In this document: positions 1 to 10,925 of the stretch, one piece after another
How the letters are laid out: each line of letters starts with the position of its first letter
Position numbering within the stretch: the first letter of the stretch is position 1
Source: Glandiceps talaboti
Taxonomy: Eukaryota > Hemichordata > Enteropneusta > Spengelidae
Assembly: GCF_964340395.1 (NCBI RefSeq)
Contig: NC_135557.1
Coordinates: forward strand, 20,811,225-20,875,224
Length of the DNA stretch: 64,000 bases
Direction: 5' to 3'
The notes under the pieces: model-generated
Seen by the model: only the letters and a program-made list of their open reading frames with translations
Databases searched by the model: none
What the model was told of the DNA's origin: nothing
Translations under genes and position numbers: made by a program

Positions 1-37
1 TGATGATGATGATGATGATGAGAACAACGACAATGAC

Positions 38-93
<56 letters not shown>

Positions 94-189
94 GATGACG
101 ACATAATGATGATAATGATGATGATGATGATGACATAATGATGATAATGATGATGATGATGATGATGATGATGACGACATGATGATGAT
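1..189. repeat. (GAT)n interrupted microsatellite
   Basis: The window opens with a trinucleotide GAT/ATG repeat interrupted by short GACGACAT and AATGAT variants. It has no coding character beyond repeat-encoded frames. Confidence 0.95.
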
Positions 190-1321
190 GTTGGTGATAC
201 ATAGTGTATCTATTACAGTAACAACAAAGAAATGGTTATATTTCTAATCAATTCAATTACAAGCTTACTGTTTAATTGTAATAAATGCAGTACTTATAAT
301 GAGCAGAATGCAACTTTTATTGATAAATAGTTGTTCTGCACTACGCATTCTACTTTAGGAAGAAGATCAATTTTATAATTAAAAGCCTCAATGTGTGCAT
401 GCCATCTTGCCATTGTTGCGTATATGATTATCGGATATAAAAAAAATGGACTTTTAATATATGGGACGGTGATATCTCGCCTAGGTCTTGACAAGAAACA
501 AGAAAGTCTCAAATATTCCTAATCAGGCCTGAGAGAAATGATAAATTCAAAAAACATGATGACCATTCAGGACTATCCACATGAAAAGAAAACCTGCATA
601 ACATTCAATAAGATTCAATATCGGTATTTTCTTTTAAAAAAATAAAAAATAAAATAAATAAATATATAAACATTTACTACTAAGCATATGTCGTATAGTA
701 TTTGGATAGGCGTTGTGATTTGTTAAGATAATAACTATAATATGTTGATAAGGCATTGTAATTTTTATTAGTTTAAGGTCTAGATATCAATTATGTTGCA
801 TGTGTAATGGTTTGTTTAGTGGACTGTGATGGATAGCTTATACGTAATTATTAACTATTAAATATTAGATTATATAAAAATTGATTGACGTTGTGTCAGC
901 TTTGTTGATAGAATGCGATTATTATAACGTGATTGATTTGTATGTGTACGCAATAACGAACTCTTAGAGTGGTTGGTCTGCAATCTGCAAGTCGTTCATT
1001 CGAGCCTCACTGTCGCTAATTTCTTTCAAAAGTAATTGGCGAAGACGTCGATTCCACGATTATGACCCAGTCATGTCTTTATTTTTATTTTAGTCTTTCT
1101 TTCATGTTTGATTATTATACTTTTGTTTCTATTACTTCCTATCAGCAAAATAAAATTGCTAGTCATTGGAATATGGGAAAGACATTTAGTTTTCGTATAT
1201 TTGTAATGTACCATAAATGAAGTGTCATCATCAGCAATAAAGTGTACTTGACGATGCAAATCCACTTGTTAATTTTCAGCACAACTGAACTGAGGTTCAG
1301 TAATGCTATAGCCATGGTGAA

Positions 1322-1322
<1 letters not shown>
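190..1322. other. AT-rich non-coding stretch with a possible tRNA-like SINE head
   Basis: No gene is recognised. At about 963-1015 a segment resembles a degenerate tRNA-derived SINE head: an A-box-like TAGAGTGGTTGG, then about 20 bases later GTTCATTCGAGCCTC, which resembles an expanded B box. The remainder is AT-rich with short poly-A/T runs. Confidence 0.35.

Positions 1323-1368
<46 letters not shown>
1323..1368. repeat. (TG)n microsatellite
   Basis: An uninterrupted TG dinucleotide run of about 46 bases. Confidence 0.95.
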
Positions 1369-1369
<1 letters not shown>

Positions 1370-1649
1370 AAGTAAAAAAAACACCAAATCGGTTGCCTTG
1401 GTATTTGGTGGGGACATTACTTAGGGCGTGTAGATGGGAAACCGTTCAAATGAAAATGATCGCATCAGAGATCTGCGTTTTGGGTCGAAAAACGTGATTC
1501 TTGGCGTGAGAAAATGCTATGCCTAGAAATGAATGGTTATTGTTTTATTGATGTCATGGAATCAATAAACCTTTTATGGGCTACTTCACACCTCTATGTC
1601 AATGGCAATTAAGGTTAATCTCTGTTTGAGGTTGCTTGGAAACACTGTT

Positions 1650-2135
1650 TGTATCACAACTGAATTAAATTATAGACGCTGTCCATGATTAAGAAGTATT
1701 TATGACGTGATCCAATCAGCGATATGCAAATTAGGGCTAAGAATGTCTTTTTGGTTACAATGTATAATTCCAAAACTACTGAGCAAATGGGTCTGAAATT
1801 TGGTGGTAGTGTTCGTAGGGGTGTTTAGATTTAGAATTGTTCGTGACATGATGATCCCGCCAGTGATATGCAAATTAGGTGTAAAAATGCGTTGTTTTTA
1901 TCAAAATTCTGTAATTTCAAAACTAAATAGAAGATTGAGCTGAAATTTAATGGGGATGCATCGAGAGATGTGCAGATGAAGGTGTATTCACAACATGATG
2001 ACTCCATCTGCTATATGCATTTTAGGTCTAAAAGTCTCTCAATTTTGGTCAAAAACTTAAATCTTGAAAACTACATAGTAAATGGGGCTGAAACTTGGTG
2101 GGAATGTTTCTGGAGGTGTTATTCTGCAGTTATTG
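1650..2135 (+). repeat. Degenerate ~148-bp tandem repeat, three or more copies
   Basis: The phrase CTGAAATTTGGTGG (variants CTGAAATTTAATGG and CTGAAACTTGGTGG) recurs near 1792, 1939 and 2089, spaced 147-150 bases apart. Each is followed by a GGTGT(T)(C/T)AGAT-like phrase, then by CA(G/T)CGATATGCAAATTAGG-like text about 60 bases on. A weaker related unit appears near 1400-1500. The copies have diverged substantially, so the array is old. No open frame of note runs through it. Confidence 0.7.
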
Positions 2136-2239
2136 TTCAACCCATTTTGACACAACTGGCCCCAGCAACCATGACCACGCCCTTAGCAACAGTGAATGGT
2201 TATGCATATTACAAAGATAAGAACAGGGATAGGTAGGTA

Positions 2240-3165
2240 AGTGTTATATTTAGGCGACTTTTGTTGGAAAGTGGTGAAATACCGGACCACAGCACCAAAC
2301 GTGATATATGTAAATTTCAGGTCATATTTATCATATTTCAAATTTCACTGATTTATGCAAAGTTATGAAGAGGTCTCTAAAAATCAATCAGTAGGTCATT
2401 AGGAACATGCCAAATTTAGTGTTTTTATCTGGCGTGTAACAATAATCCTCATAACTGGTGTTAAACAACCTGACTATGTCAGTCAGATAATCAAAAATAT
2501 TTACATAAAACTTATCTCGACATATTATTGTATGCCACTGATGTCGATATATGCCACTGATGTCGATACATATATTATTCAGGCGTCGTTGGATAGGGTT
2601 CTGGTATGACCGGGGTTTCCTCGAGATTTCATGTGTAAAAATTAATTCATTTTGATGATTGTATGGTACCCAGCCTAAATACTAGATTTGCATTCTCCAA
2701 TAGCAAGTGATCCATAATTGATCAATGTTCAGAATACTAAAGATACCTGTTTTGATAAAGTGAACGTTGGGGGCGAATATTATAAACAATGTTTCAGACA
2801 TTTCATTTGAACTTTCTGTGTCTGCTCACTTCGATCGATTGTAACTTTTGTGAACAATTTGTTGCAATGATACTCGTCAGCAAATAACTACAAACTAATA
2901 CATGTACTCGAAGTAGCAGTTTTAATTGTGACATATCGACGGTTGGTTCAATTATTAAAATGTTTCCAGATTATGATTTAAACACAACTGTGCCCCTGGT
3001 TGTAAATTAATCTTCGACATGTAACCATGGTAATACAGATATCCATTTTCTGAGTATGCACAATAACTATATTAATAATTGAATGTTAGTTGACAGAGGA
3101 TCGAAATAGAGTAAAATTAATTATGCCACATCCACAGTTACAAAACTGCAGGCCTCTCTACATTT
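2240..3165. other. Non-coding, no recognised feature
   Basis: Unique-looking AT-rich sequence. A short direct repeat (TATGCCACTGATGTCGATA) occurs twice near 2532-2570. No splice-compatible coding segment was recognised. Confidence 0.5.
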
Positions 3166-3169
3166 TCCC

Positions 3170-3236
3170 CACCACCACCACCACCGCCACCACCACCACC
3201 ACCACCACCACCACCACCGCCACCACCACCACCACT
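3170..3236. repeat. (CCA)n microsatellite
   Basis: A CCA/CAC triplet run with a few CCG interruptions. Open frames across it read as poly-Thr or poly-Val and are repeat artefacts. Confidence 0.95.
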
Positions 3237-3840
3237 AGTGCGTTATTTAGGCCTAACAAAAAAAGATATTCGGTTCCGATTACGCTCAATTTTAGAATAT
3301 GTGGGCTATGTGGATTTTTTATTTTATTTTTTATACATTTTTTCATGTTATTTTTTTCAGAACTGTCCTTTCTTTTCTCCTGTTTTTCAAGCCATATACA
3401 TATATATATATATATTATTTCCTTTACTCGAAAAAAGCTTGTTGCCATTGTAGTCATTTTTGACAATTATATTTTCAATATAGGCCTATGCCTCAATTTT
3501 GAGTCGAAAATGATCATGTGACTGTTTTGTCATTACCTTGGTCCCATTTTCTAAAAAAAAATCTTCCTTGCAACCGTAGGAGTGAGTATGATATATTTAG
3601 TCTTTTCTAGTATCACAATTGCTTCTATAAACAGAACTCACTATATCTGTCAGTTGTAGCTTTGAGAGCCAGTGGCAGACATCCTGAGCATCAAGTGAAT
3701 GCATAGCTGTAAATAAACTGAAGATTATATGTTGTAGTACAGGAAGACCCACGACTAAACTTCGATCAGTAGTCCGTACGAACTTGTGAATGATTTAAAA
3801 CAAACAGGTTAATCTAAAAACAAACCAAATATTGCACTAA

Positions 3841-4017
3841 CATCGCTACATGTATACTGCCACCACCATCGCTACATGTATACTTCCACCAACGCCGGTA
3901 CATGAATACTGTGGATGTCACCAACATCGCTACATGTATACTGCCACCACCATCGCTACATGTATACTTCCACCAACGCCGGTACATGAATACAGTGGAT
4001 GTCACCAACATCGCTGA
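3841..4017. repeat. 84-bp minisatellite, two copies plus the start of a third
   Basis: The unit begins with CATCGCTACATGTATACTGCC at 3841, again at 3925, and a partial third start is at 4009 (CATCGCTGAA). The spacing is exactly 84 bases. Inside each unit the CATCGCTACATGTATACT phrase is itself repeated with one variant, so the unit derives from an internal duplication. Because 84 is a multiple of three, frames stay open through it on both strands without implying a gene. Confidence 0.9.
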
Positions 4018-4206
4018 ATACTACTGGAAATTCTTTATTGAACTTAAACTAATCAACCAAGGTATAACAGTGGGAAAAAATACAGGAAAAGGCTACAGGA
4101 AATCAAATCGTTCACAAGGAATAAAAGACTCAGTGGGAAAAGGATGCAAAAAATGCTGTCACAAATGTAACCTGAAGTGAAAACGCATCAAATGTTGTGC
4201 AACTAA

Positions 4207-4237
4207 AGGAGGGAGGGAGGGAGGGAGGGAGGGAAAG
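4207..4237. repeat. (GGGA)n microsatellite
   Basis: A short GGGA tetranucleotide run. Flanking sequence from 4018 to 5050 shows no recognisable gene. Confidence 0.9.
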
Positions 4238-5051
4238 AGGAAAATCTATAGGTCTACCAAGTGAACACTAAACAGTTAAAGGGTATGGCAGAAAAAATAT
4301 CCAACTACTGCAACATATGTCCTTAACTTACATTTGGAACGTACTGGTGAACATGCTACTTTATAGAAGCCCACTATTTTACACTGATGCCGACAGTACA
4401 CCAAGGTAATGAGCTGTAATTAAGCATTTTTGCACAATATATAAAAATATTGAAATTAAATTCAAACAAATCGGAAATAAGTGGCAAGTGCTTTAGGAGC
4501 AAATCGTAGACAATTTAAAGGTAAAGAAGGAAAGTGAAAAGATATCTAATTAACAGGTCAAACTATGAAACCTATCTAAAAATTAGCATTTGAACTGAAC
4601 GGCCAGCGAAGGTGGACTATGAAAAGGTAAACATTTAACACAAAAACAAAAATCACCATACTCATACTGTTAAAAGTTACACAACTAAAATCTATCAAAC
4701 AGTTGAATACAACTAGACTAGGGTAGAGTGACTGTAACCAAGTGGGTTAAGAGTACTAAAACGTGAAGTCGTTTCCCAAGGATTATCAACTGAATATCAA
4801 TGATTATATCTTGCAAGTGGCATAATCTAAACCTAACTTATATTTTTAATTGTAGTAACAAAACCTAGTTCGCAAACTACTAAGTGATAAGAGAATTATT
4901 CATATTTTAATTGCACTCGCTTGGGTTTGGATCGCTGGTAAAGTTTTGAGGCCACGTAATGTGGATGTCCACTCTGCCCATTGGTTTGCGCTGGTAAAGT
5001 TAACACAGCCTATTACTCATATTGCACATTTCGTGGCAGAATATCTAATAG

Positions 5052-5548
5052 TTACTTATTTCTGACCATTTCTGGACATATGTATGATAACATCATTTCT
5101 ACTTGCTGCTTGATAATATACATTGGCATATGAACTACATTGGGTTCATGATGAGACAATACCATATCCCATAGATCAATAAACCTAACTCCAATACCAG
5201 CAAAGACTCGTCGTATCATTCTGTTTTGATCATACAGGATCCAGTCACTACTGTGAACCCGTTGCATTAACATATTGTTCTCTCGTGGGTTGGATAACCG
5301 AATCAGTACCATTGAACCAGGACAGCGATTAAGAAATCTAACAATGGCCAATTTCGCATGGAAGAGTCTTTCTAGGTATGCACTTGTCGTCCAGGTTACG
5401 AAATGAAAGCTGAAGTTGACGTTGAATACAGCAGTGCTATTATTGCATTCTTCCTGGGGTATTGTGTCGATCACATCGCTTTCAAAGTTTAGGCTGGTCA
5501 CTGTCTGAACAAAGGGACCCAGTCTTAAAGCAACGAATGAGAATCTCT
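5052..5548 (-). CDS. NXPE-family protein, C-terminal exon (partial gene)
   Basis: The frame reads about 165 residues to a stop at 5052 and matches the C-terminal domain of the NXPE (neurexophilin and PC-esterase) family. Visible landmarks, in order, are FHFVTWTTSAYLERL, a run resembling the family's V-R-x-L-x-R-x-P-G-(S/T) segment (VRFLNRCPGSMVLI), SDWILYDQNRMIRRVFAGIGV, IDLWDM, a short SHHEPNVVHMP segment and a terminal LSYICPEM. NXPE members are mostly secreted or Golgi proteins of poorly known function with a PC-esterase-like fold. The likely acceptor lies just before the AGATTCTCATTCG start near 5548, next to a long ATGT microsatellite. No upstream exons were recognised within 6-8.5 kb. 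The remainder may have long introns, or this may be an isolated fragment. Confidence 0.75.
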
Positions 5549-5565
5549 TGAAAGAGTGATCAGAG

Positions 5566-5934
5566 TGTATGTATGTATGTATGTATGTATGTATGTATGT
5601 ATGTATGTATGTATGTATGTATGTATGCATGTATGCATGCATGCATGCATGCATGCATGTATGTATGTATGTATGTATGTATGTATGTATGTATGTATGT
5701 ATGTATGTATGTATGCATGTATGCATGTATGCATGCCTTCATGTATGTATGTATGTATGTATGTATGTATGTATGTATGTATGTATGTATGTATGTATGT
5801 ATGTATGTGTGTGTGTATGCATGTATGTATGCATGTATGTATGCATGTATGTATGTATGTATGCATGTATGTATGTATGTATGTATGTATGTATGTATGT
5901 ATGTATGTATGTATGTATGTATGTATGTATGTAG
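5566..5934. repeat. (ATGT)n / (ATGC)n compound microsatellite
   Basis: About 370 bases of ATGT with interspersed ATGC and a short GTGTGT block. It lies immediately upstream of the NXPE exon and creates several spurious Tyr-Val-Cys-Met or Ile-His-Thr-Tyr frames. Confidence 0.97.
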
Positions 5935-7753
5935 TTATTTTCGTGTAATTGTGAGACTGTGTATATATATGTGAGTATTCATGTAAAGTATTCATAACTG
6001 AACCCACGTAATTCCCATGTATTCAATTCTCCCACACATCGAATGTTGCTCAGTTCGAAACGAAGAATTCATTGTATAAACAAAATAGGAAAATTTGGAT
6101 CCAATGTAATATATACACTATCGTGTATCTATATTGCGAGTTTGAATAAATTCGAAATGTCAGAATTATTGCAAATTTGCCTGCAGCTGTCATGTCAAAA
6201 TACTGTACATCAGGTATATCTATAAGTTAATTTCTATGCAACCCAATACCTCCACCCATTGTTTCTTTATGAGAAATTGGGCATGGTGATATGTGTAAAA
6301 AGTCAACTGTTGCCTTTAATTTACAGACGAAAAGAAGTATACCACTCTTAAATGAATGTGTACTACGCATACTATTGACAACAAGAGACCCGACAAAACT
6401 TTGTAGAACACAACAGGACCACAGAAAGTTCGAAGTCATACAAGTGCCGATAGAGATATATTTTTTTTTTACAAATAGTTTATAGATATTTTGATTTTAG
6501 TTATATTTTAAAATAAATATCCAATTCAATCTGCTAAAATATATAATGACACTTATCAAGAACTATCCACTTGGAACGAAGACATCCCGATTCTTGTCAT
6601 ATAATTTGGATCTAAAAATATTTCAAAATTAAAACAAGTCTTCTGCCTTCGCAGACATAGGCCCCTCCAACACAACATAGGCCCCTACAACACATTGTGG
6701 ATTGACCTGTCAATTACTGTCCCCAGTATCGCAATGTATAGTTATTATGCTGTCCACGTGTCTGTTTTGTCATACCATATACCGTACACGTTTCGTGTAG
6801 GGTTTCATAGTCATACTCTAATTGTCAAAGTTGATTGTCATTCTGTTTTCCGTATGTATCTCAGTAGTTACGTATCTTTGAAAGTGTTGTCAAGGTAACA
6901 AGTCATTCATAAAAGACAAGAAAGCAAAAAAATTGTGATAATCACACTTTTATTATGCTGAACATGCAAAGAAATAACAAAACCATCAACCCTAATTGAA
7001 TGCTATTAAACTAATATATATAAATTTACTTTATTAATATTTTAATATATTGATGTCATGCACCAATTGTAACAAATATTAATATATAATAGCTACAAAT
7101 CGACACCAATTAACCAATGTCTACATTGATCAGTACTTGTAAGTATCAAGTGAATTACTACAATGGAAATCGACGTTTCAGCTTATTACAATAGAAAAGA
7201 ACTGAAAACGATACAGTTGTTCGGTTTACCAGATTACATAAATATAAGATGATGGTGTCACGATTCTGTCCGGAAATCACGATGATGTATGGAAAAATGG
7301 TAAAGACTAAATATCAGAAACGCCACCCTACTGAGCGTGTTATTAAAACCAAAGTAAATCAAATATTATGTCACCACAGCTTTAGTTTGTGTCTATCTTA
7401 GTATTAAAGTCGAAACTTCGATTGCTGGTGTTGTATTGATGTCTTCTTTTATTTAGTTTTGTCACATTATCCCATTGGATGGCATATAACTGGTGTATTT
7501 TCTACTTTGATAAAATCAACAAGTAAGTGTTACGGTGCTGTCTATAAACGACAAATACATGCCGGTATCCGTAAGTACCATGAACATAAAATTATATGCA
7601 TATCTCAAGAATCACAGAAAGTTGAAGTAAAAACTTTTAAATCAACTGCTGGAAAACAAGCTTGGAAATAGTTTGAAATATATTATGAGTAATACCTTGC
7701 ATTTACTTATCATTAATCTATTTGTATCTACAACTTTTTACCATTGTTATACA

Positions 7754-7756
<3 letters not shown>
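5935..7756. other. Non-coding, no recognised feature
   Basis: AT-rich sequence with a duplicated ATAGGCCCCT(C/A)CAACACA phrase near 6657-6692. No recognisable exons, RNA genes or complete mobile elements were seen. Any missing NXPE exons would be expected on the minus strand here but none could be supported. Confidence 0.4.

Positions 7757-7817
<61 letters not shown>
7757..7817. repeat. (TA)n microsatellite
   Basis: A TA dinucleotide run directly abutting the hammerhead-bearing repeat. Confidence 0.95.
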
Positions 7818-7975
7818 GTTTTGGTAGTACTGGAACTCTTTCTTGGTTGTAACTCGGAGTTTCACGCATCGTGCGATCATCAGACACTCTGAGGCCTACT
7901 CTCTGGGTGTGCTGTATATATAGAGTGTAGACAATAGAAATACCATCACTATTGTCTGTGTCGGTGGGTAGGTGT
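7818..7975 (-). mobile_element. Hammerhead-bearing repeat (Penelope-like-element terminal-repeat relic), copy 1
   Basis: This ~160-base segment recurs in the opposite orientation at about 16620-16790. Read on the minus strand, both copies share CAGCACACCCAGAGAGTAG, then CTGATGATCGCA, a CGTGAAACTCCGAGTTACAAC block and AAGAAAGAGTTC. On the minus strand the core CTGATGA (7877-7883) and GAAA (7860-7863) flank a CGCA/TGCG stem. In this copy helix I has decayed to about three pairs, from GTGT against ACAAC. Hammerhead ribozymes in Penelope-like element terminal repeats are established knowledge. Assignment to that class rests on the ribozyme core alone, since no reverse transcriptase or GIY-YIG frame is nearby. 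Confidence 0.55.
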
Positions 7976-8028
7976 TGTATGTGTGGAGGTGTTGGTTGTT
8001 ATTGTGTGAGTTATTGGGTGCGGACAAG

Positions 8029-8074
8029 TAAGTGTTGGCGGGTTGTTACATGTTGTTACAACCCGCCAACACTT

Positions 8075-8075
<1 letters not shown>
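8029..8075. repeat. Perfect 18-bp inverted repeat with 11-nt loop
   Basis: TAAGTGTTGGCGGGTTGT (8029-8046) is the exact reverse complement of 8058-8075, with an 11-base loop. It would form a strong hairpin or cruciform and lies directly before a long TA tract, within the flank of the hammerhead-bearing repeat. Confidence 0.9.

Positions 8076-8083
<8 letters not shown>

Positions 8084-8166
<83 letters not shown>
8084..8166. repeat. (AT)n microsatellite
   Basis: An uninterrupted AT run of about 80 bases between the hairpin and the second hammerhead-like motif. Confidence 0.95.
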
Positions 8167-8168
<2 letters not shown>

Positions 8169-8185
8169 TTAAATAAGGATTTTAT

Positions 8186-8231
8186 AAGTCGCTACTCAGA
8201 GTTTCACGCTTCCTCATCTGAGTAACGACTT
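8186..8231 (-). ncRNA. Degenerate hammerhead-like motif
   Basis: On the minus strand a CAGATGA core-like heptamer and a GAAACTCTGAGTA block are enclosed by AAGTCG/CGACTT (8226-8231 with 8186-8191), equivalent to helix I. The heptamer has A where the hammerhead core needs U4, and helix II is very short. It is therefore probably an inactive or distant relative of the clearer copies at 7.85 and 16.7 kb. Confidence 0.3.
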
Positions 8232-8598
8232 GTAACATCCTTTTTGTTTTGAATTTAAATCTATAGTACTCTGCTACTAATATTGCATCGTACACTGTTC
8301 TCTCAAGTGAGACACTTATATGTATACTTATATATTTGACACCAAATCTGTTATACCCTGTAGTCTTATTTATTATTTTGAAATCGTCATGACATTGACG
8401 AAGGAATGAGAAATTATACTAACATACCATGAACTTCCCAAATCATTCATTCGATAACTAGAAATTCCCATAAATCGAAAGCGGGAGGGTATATTACATA
8501 TTTATTTCTGTGATAAGATGGCCAAATGCAATCATTAAGGTTGTCTTTTTCTTTGTCCTTTCTGTCGTCAGGGCTTGCGACTATAATTGTCGCACGTT
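8232..8598. other. 3' flank of the large MACPF gene
   Basis: A non-coding stretch downstream (minus-strand sense) of the stop codon at 8599. It should contain the 3' UTR, but no clear polyadenylation site was identified. Confidence 0.4.
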
Positions 8599-9194
8599 TT
8601 AATATACAGAGATATACCTCATACCATTACCATTTGGTATGATAGGTGAAAATGTCCCAGACCCACTATCGTCAAATAACTTTAGATCGTAATTTGAATC
8701 AACACAAATAATTACACCTGCGGAAGTGGTATCGAAATCCAAAATGCCAGCTGAAAAGGTATATTGCCAATCAACATAAGCTGGTGGACGATCAGCTACA
8801 TAAATGGCGTTATCCATCCCTACACCATAGATTTGAGTATCTCCATGGCTGGGGGAACCGATTGCCTTAATGTCACCCCTTCCTACCCAATGTAAATCAC
8901 CATCTCTCCATTCATAAATATTATTATTTGTACCAACTCCTATGATTTTGCCATTGGGGAAAACATTAATATTGTGAACTTCGTTGGAGTTGGGAATCCT
9001 AACCCAGGGACTCCACAGGTTTACTTTTGTTTGCATATAATAGCCTGAATCGGTGCCAACGATGCGACCATCAGTCAAGACCGATATACCACGTGTAAAT
9101 CCACTGTTCATTACTGGTCCCTCCCACTTTCCATAAATTGTATGCCTTACGTAAAGCTTATGATCGCTCACTGGTACTCCAATGATAATAGGCT
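8599..9194 (-). CDS. Exon 24: beta-propeller-like lectin repeats and stop
   Basis: This 596-nt terminal exon encodes residues ~1307-1504. It shows recurring blades with a pattern of W..W, hydrophobic strand, DG(R/K)I(V/I)G, and a short (N/D)xxIY strand. Examples are LTDGRIVGTDSGYY, FPNGKIIGVGTNNNIYEW and TQIYGVGMDNAIYV. Such spacing resembles tectonin/tachylectin-type propellers that bind sugars or bacterial surfaces. The exact family cannot be fixed by eye. Its acceptor (CTCTTACAG) matches the phase of the trefoil exon. Confidence 0.7.
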
Positions 9195-10325
9195 CTGTAA
9201 GAGATACATAGATAAGTAAATGAGAGACTAATACATGCAATCGCCGACCTCAGACCGTCGACGAACAGAACCTGTTACAAACAGGGAAAGTAAACAAATG
9301 AATTGGATTTATAACTCTGTTGGAAATACAGAGAGACAAGTATTACATTCTATTATACCAGTATATTGATGGCGCAAATCGAGAGATCTGATTGGTCTAG
9401 ACATCGAACTAGCACGTCTAAAACAAACGGTTTTGACCAGTGAACTTAAAATATGCACTCGCTATTAAATCGTGCGTTGTTTACTGCTGTCATCTAATCT
9501 TATGAATATTCATGACATTTGAGAAGGCATATAATGCATGTCATTATCTTTATGGGTCATCTCTGATGATAAATAAGTTTTTTCATTAACATAATAAACC
9601 GTACCACACTTCATAAGATTCCCCAAGTCACAATATAAGAGATCATGTCGTATTGACTAATTGGTGAGACTCCAGTTTATTGTCTTTTAAGTTTGGCATA
9701 CAGTGCAGTCGTCAAAACACAAGTTGACTGATTTTACTAGCGCAACAGTATACATTATATTATTTTCCATGTGCCAGAGGGTCACTCCAATATGGACCGT
9801 TTCCCACTGACAACGCTCCTGCGGTGTTGGGGTAACTCACAGTCCCTCGAGAAAATATATGGCTGATATTAGTATGGTAATCAGTAAACATATGTTGACG
9901 GTTATGTATGCAACAATCTTGTTCAGAAACGTTCGAAATCAAGCAAATTCGATATCAAATACGACCACTACTGCATGACGGCAGCGATAGCTTATACTAA
10001 AAACAATTGTATTAGGGAGGCTACCATTAGTATTCAACACACTGAGTGAGAATCACCATTTAGTAAATTTCGTATTAAAACCAACTCTACTATGTCCATG
10101 GCAATGATGTATGTATTTCAAGACAACAACAAATTGTTGATTGCTTTAGTTCTACTTATATTATTTAACTTACTAATTTCATGTTGCGTACGGATTACCA
10201 AAGTTTAAACTAGTAAATAATGTAAGACTCAACAGACAAGATATCTACATTATTTTTTATGTACGGGTAAATATTCAATCATGTGTGTATGTATGTATGT
10301 ATGTATGTATGTATGTATGTATGTA

Positions 10326-10378
<53 letters not shown>

Positions 10379-10767
10379 ATGTATGTATGTATGTATGTAT
10401 GTATGTATGTATCAATGTATCTATGTATCTATGTATTCTATATATTCTCTGTGTATGTTCACATGGCAATCTTTGCGTACTTGAGTGATGATAGTACTTA
10501 CTGTCCCATGTATGAAAACATTTAATGCCATTATCGTCAGGATATTGTTCCCAACAGCAGCCTTGGGCTTCACAGTCTGATTGCGTGATCGACGTTGAAC
10601 CACATCGTTGGCGGTCTTGAATTGTCGAACATTCTAATGAAGCAAACATATTTATTGAAGTAAAGAAGAAACCGAACACATAATTAGCTATGATATGACT
10701 TATTAGAATGGATAATTTAACTGTTACCGTGTAAATCTCACGAATTGCAAATACAGAAACAACATTC

Positions 10768-10833
<66 letters not shown>

Positions 10834-10891
10834 CATATACATACACACATGTACATACATACATACATACATACATACATACATACATACA

Positions 10892-10925
<34 letters not shown>

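Noticed and set aside
294-512. Possible Ty3/Gypsy RNase H fragment (ATMARWHAHIEAFNYKI)
   Set aside because: The ARW...F-x-Y-x-I resemblance to a Gypsy RNase H end is suggestive but too short, and no other element parts lie nearby.
3090-3521. 143-codon plus-strand frame with poly-Thr
   Set aside because: It is driven by the CCA microsatellite and a T-rich stretch. A matching poly-Val frame exists on the other strand.
4930-5000. Possible promoter or additional exon upstream of 5052
   Set aside because: For the minus-strand NXPE exon this is downstream of the stop codon, and no polyadenylation or coding signal stands out.
5556-6007. Long frames encoding Met-Tyr-Val-Cys or Ile-His-Thr-Tyr repeats at 5.6, 10.3, 10.8, 27.6, 30.1, 30.6 and 57.1 kb
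   Set aside because: They are translations of ATGT/CATA and AC microsatellites, open on several frames and both strands at once. The period is incompatible with stops, so openness has no meaning.
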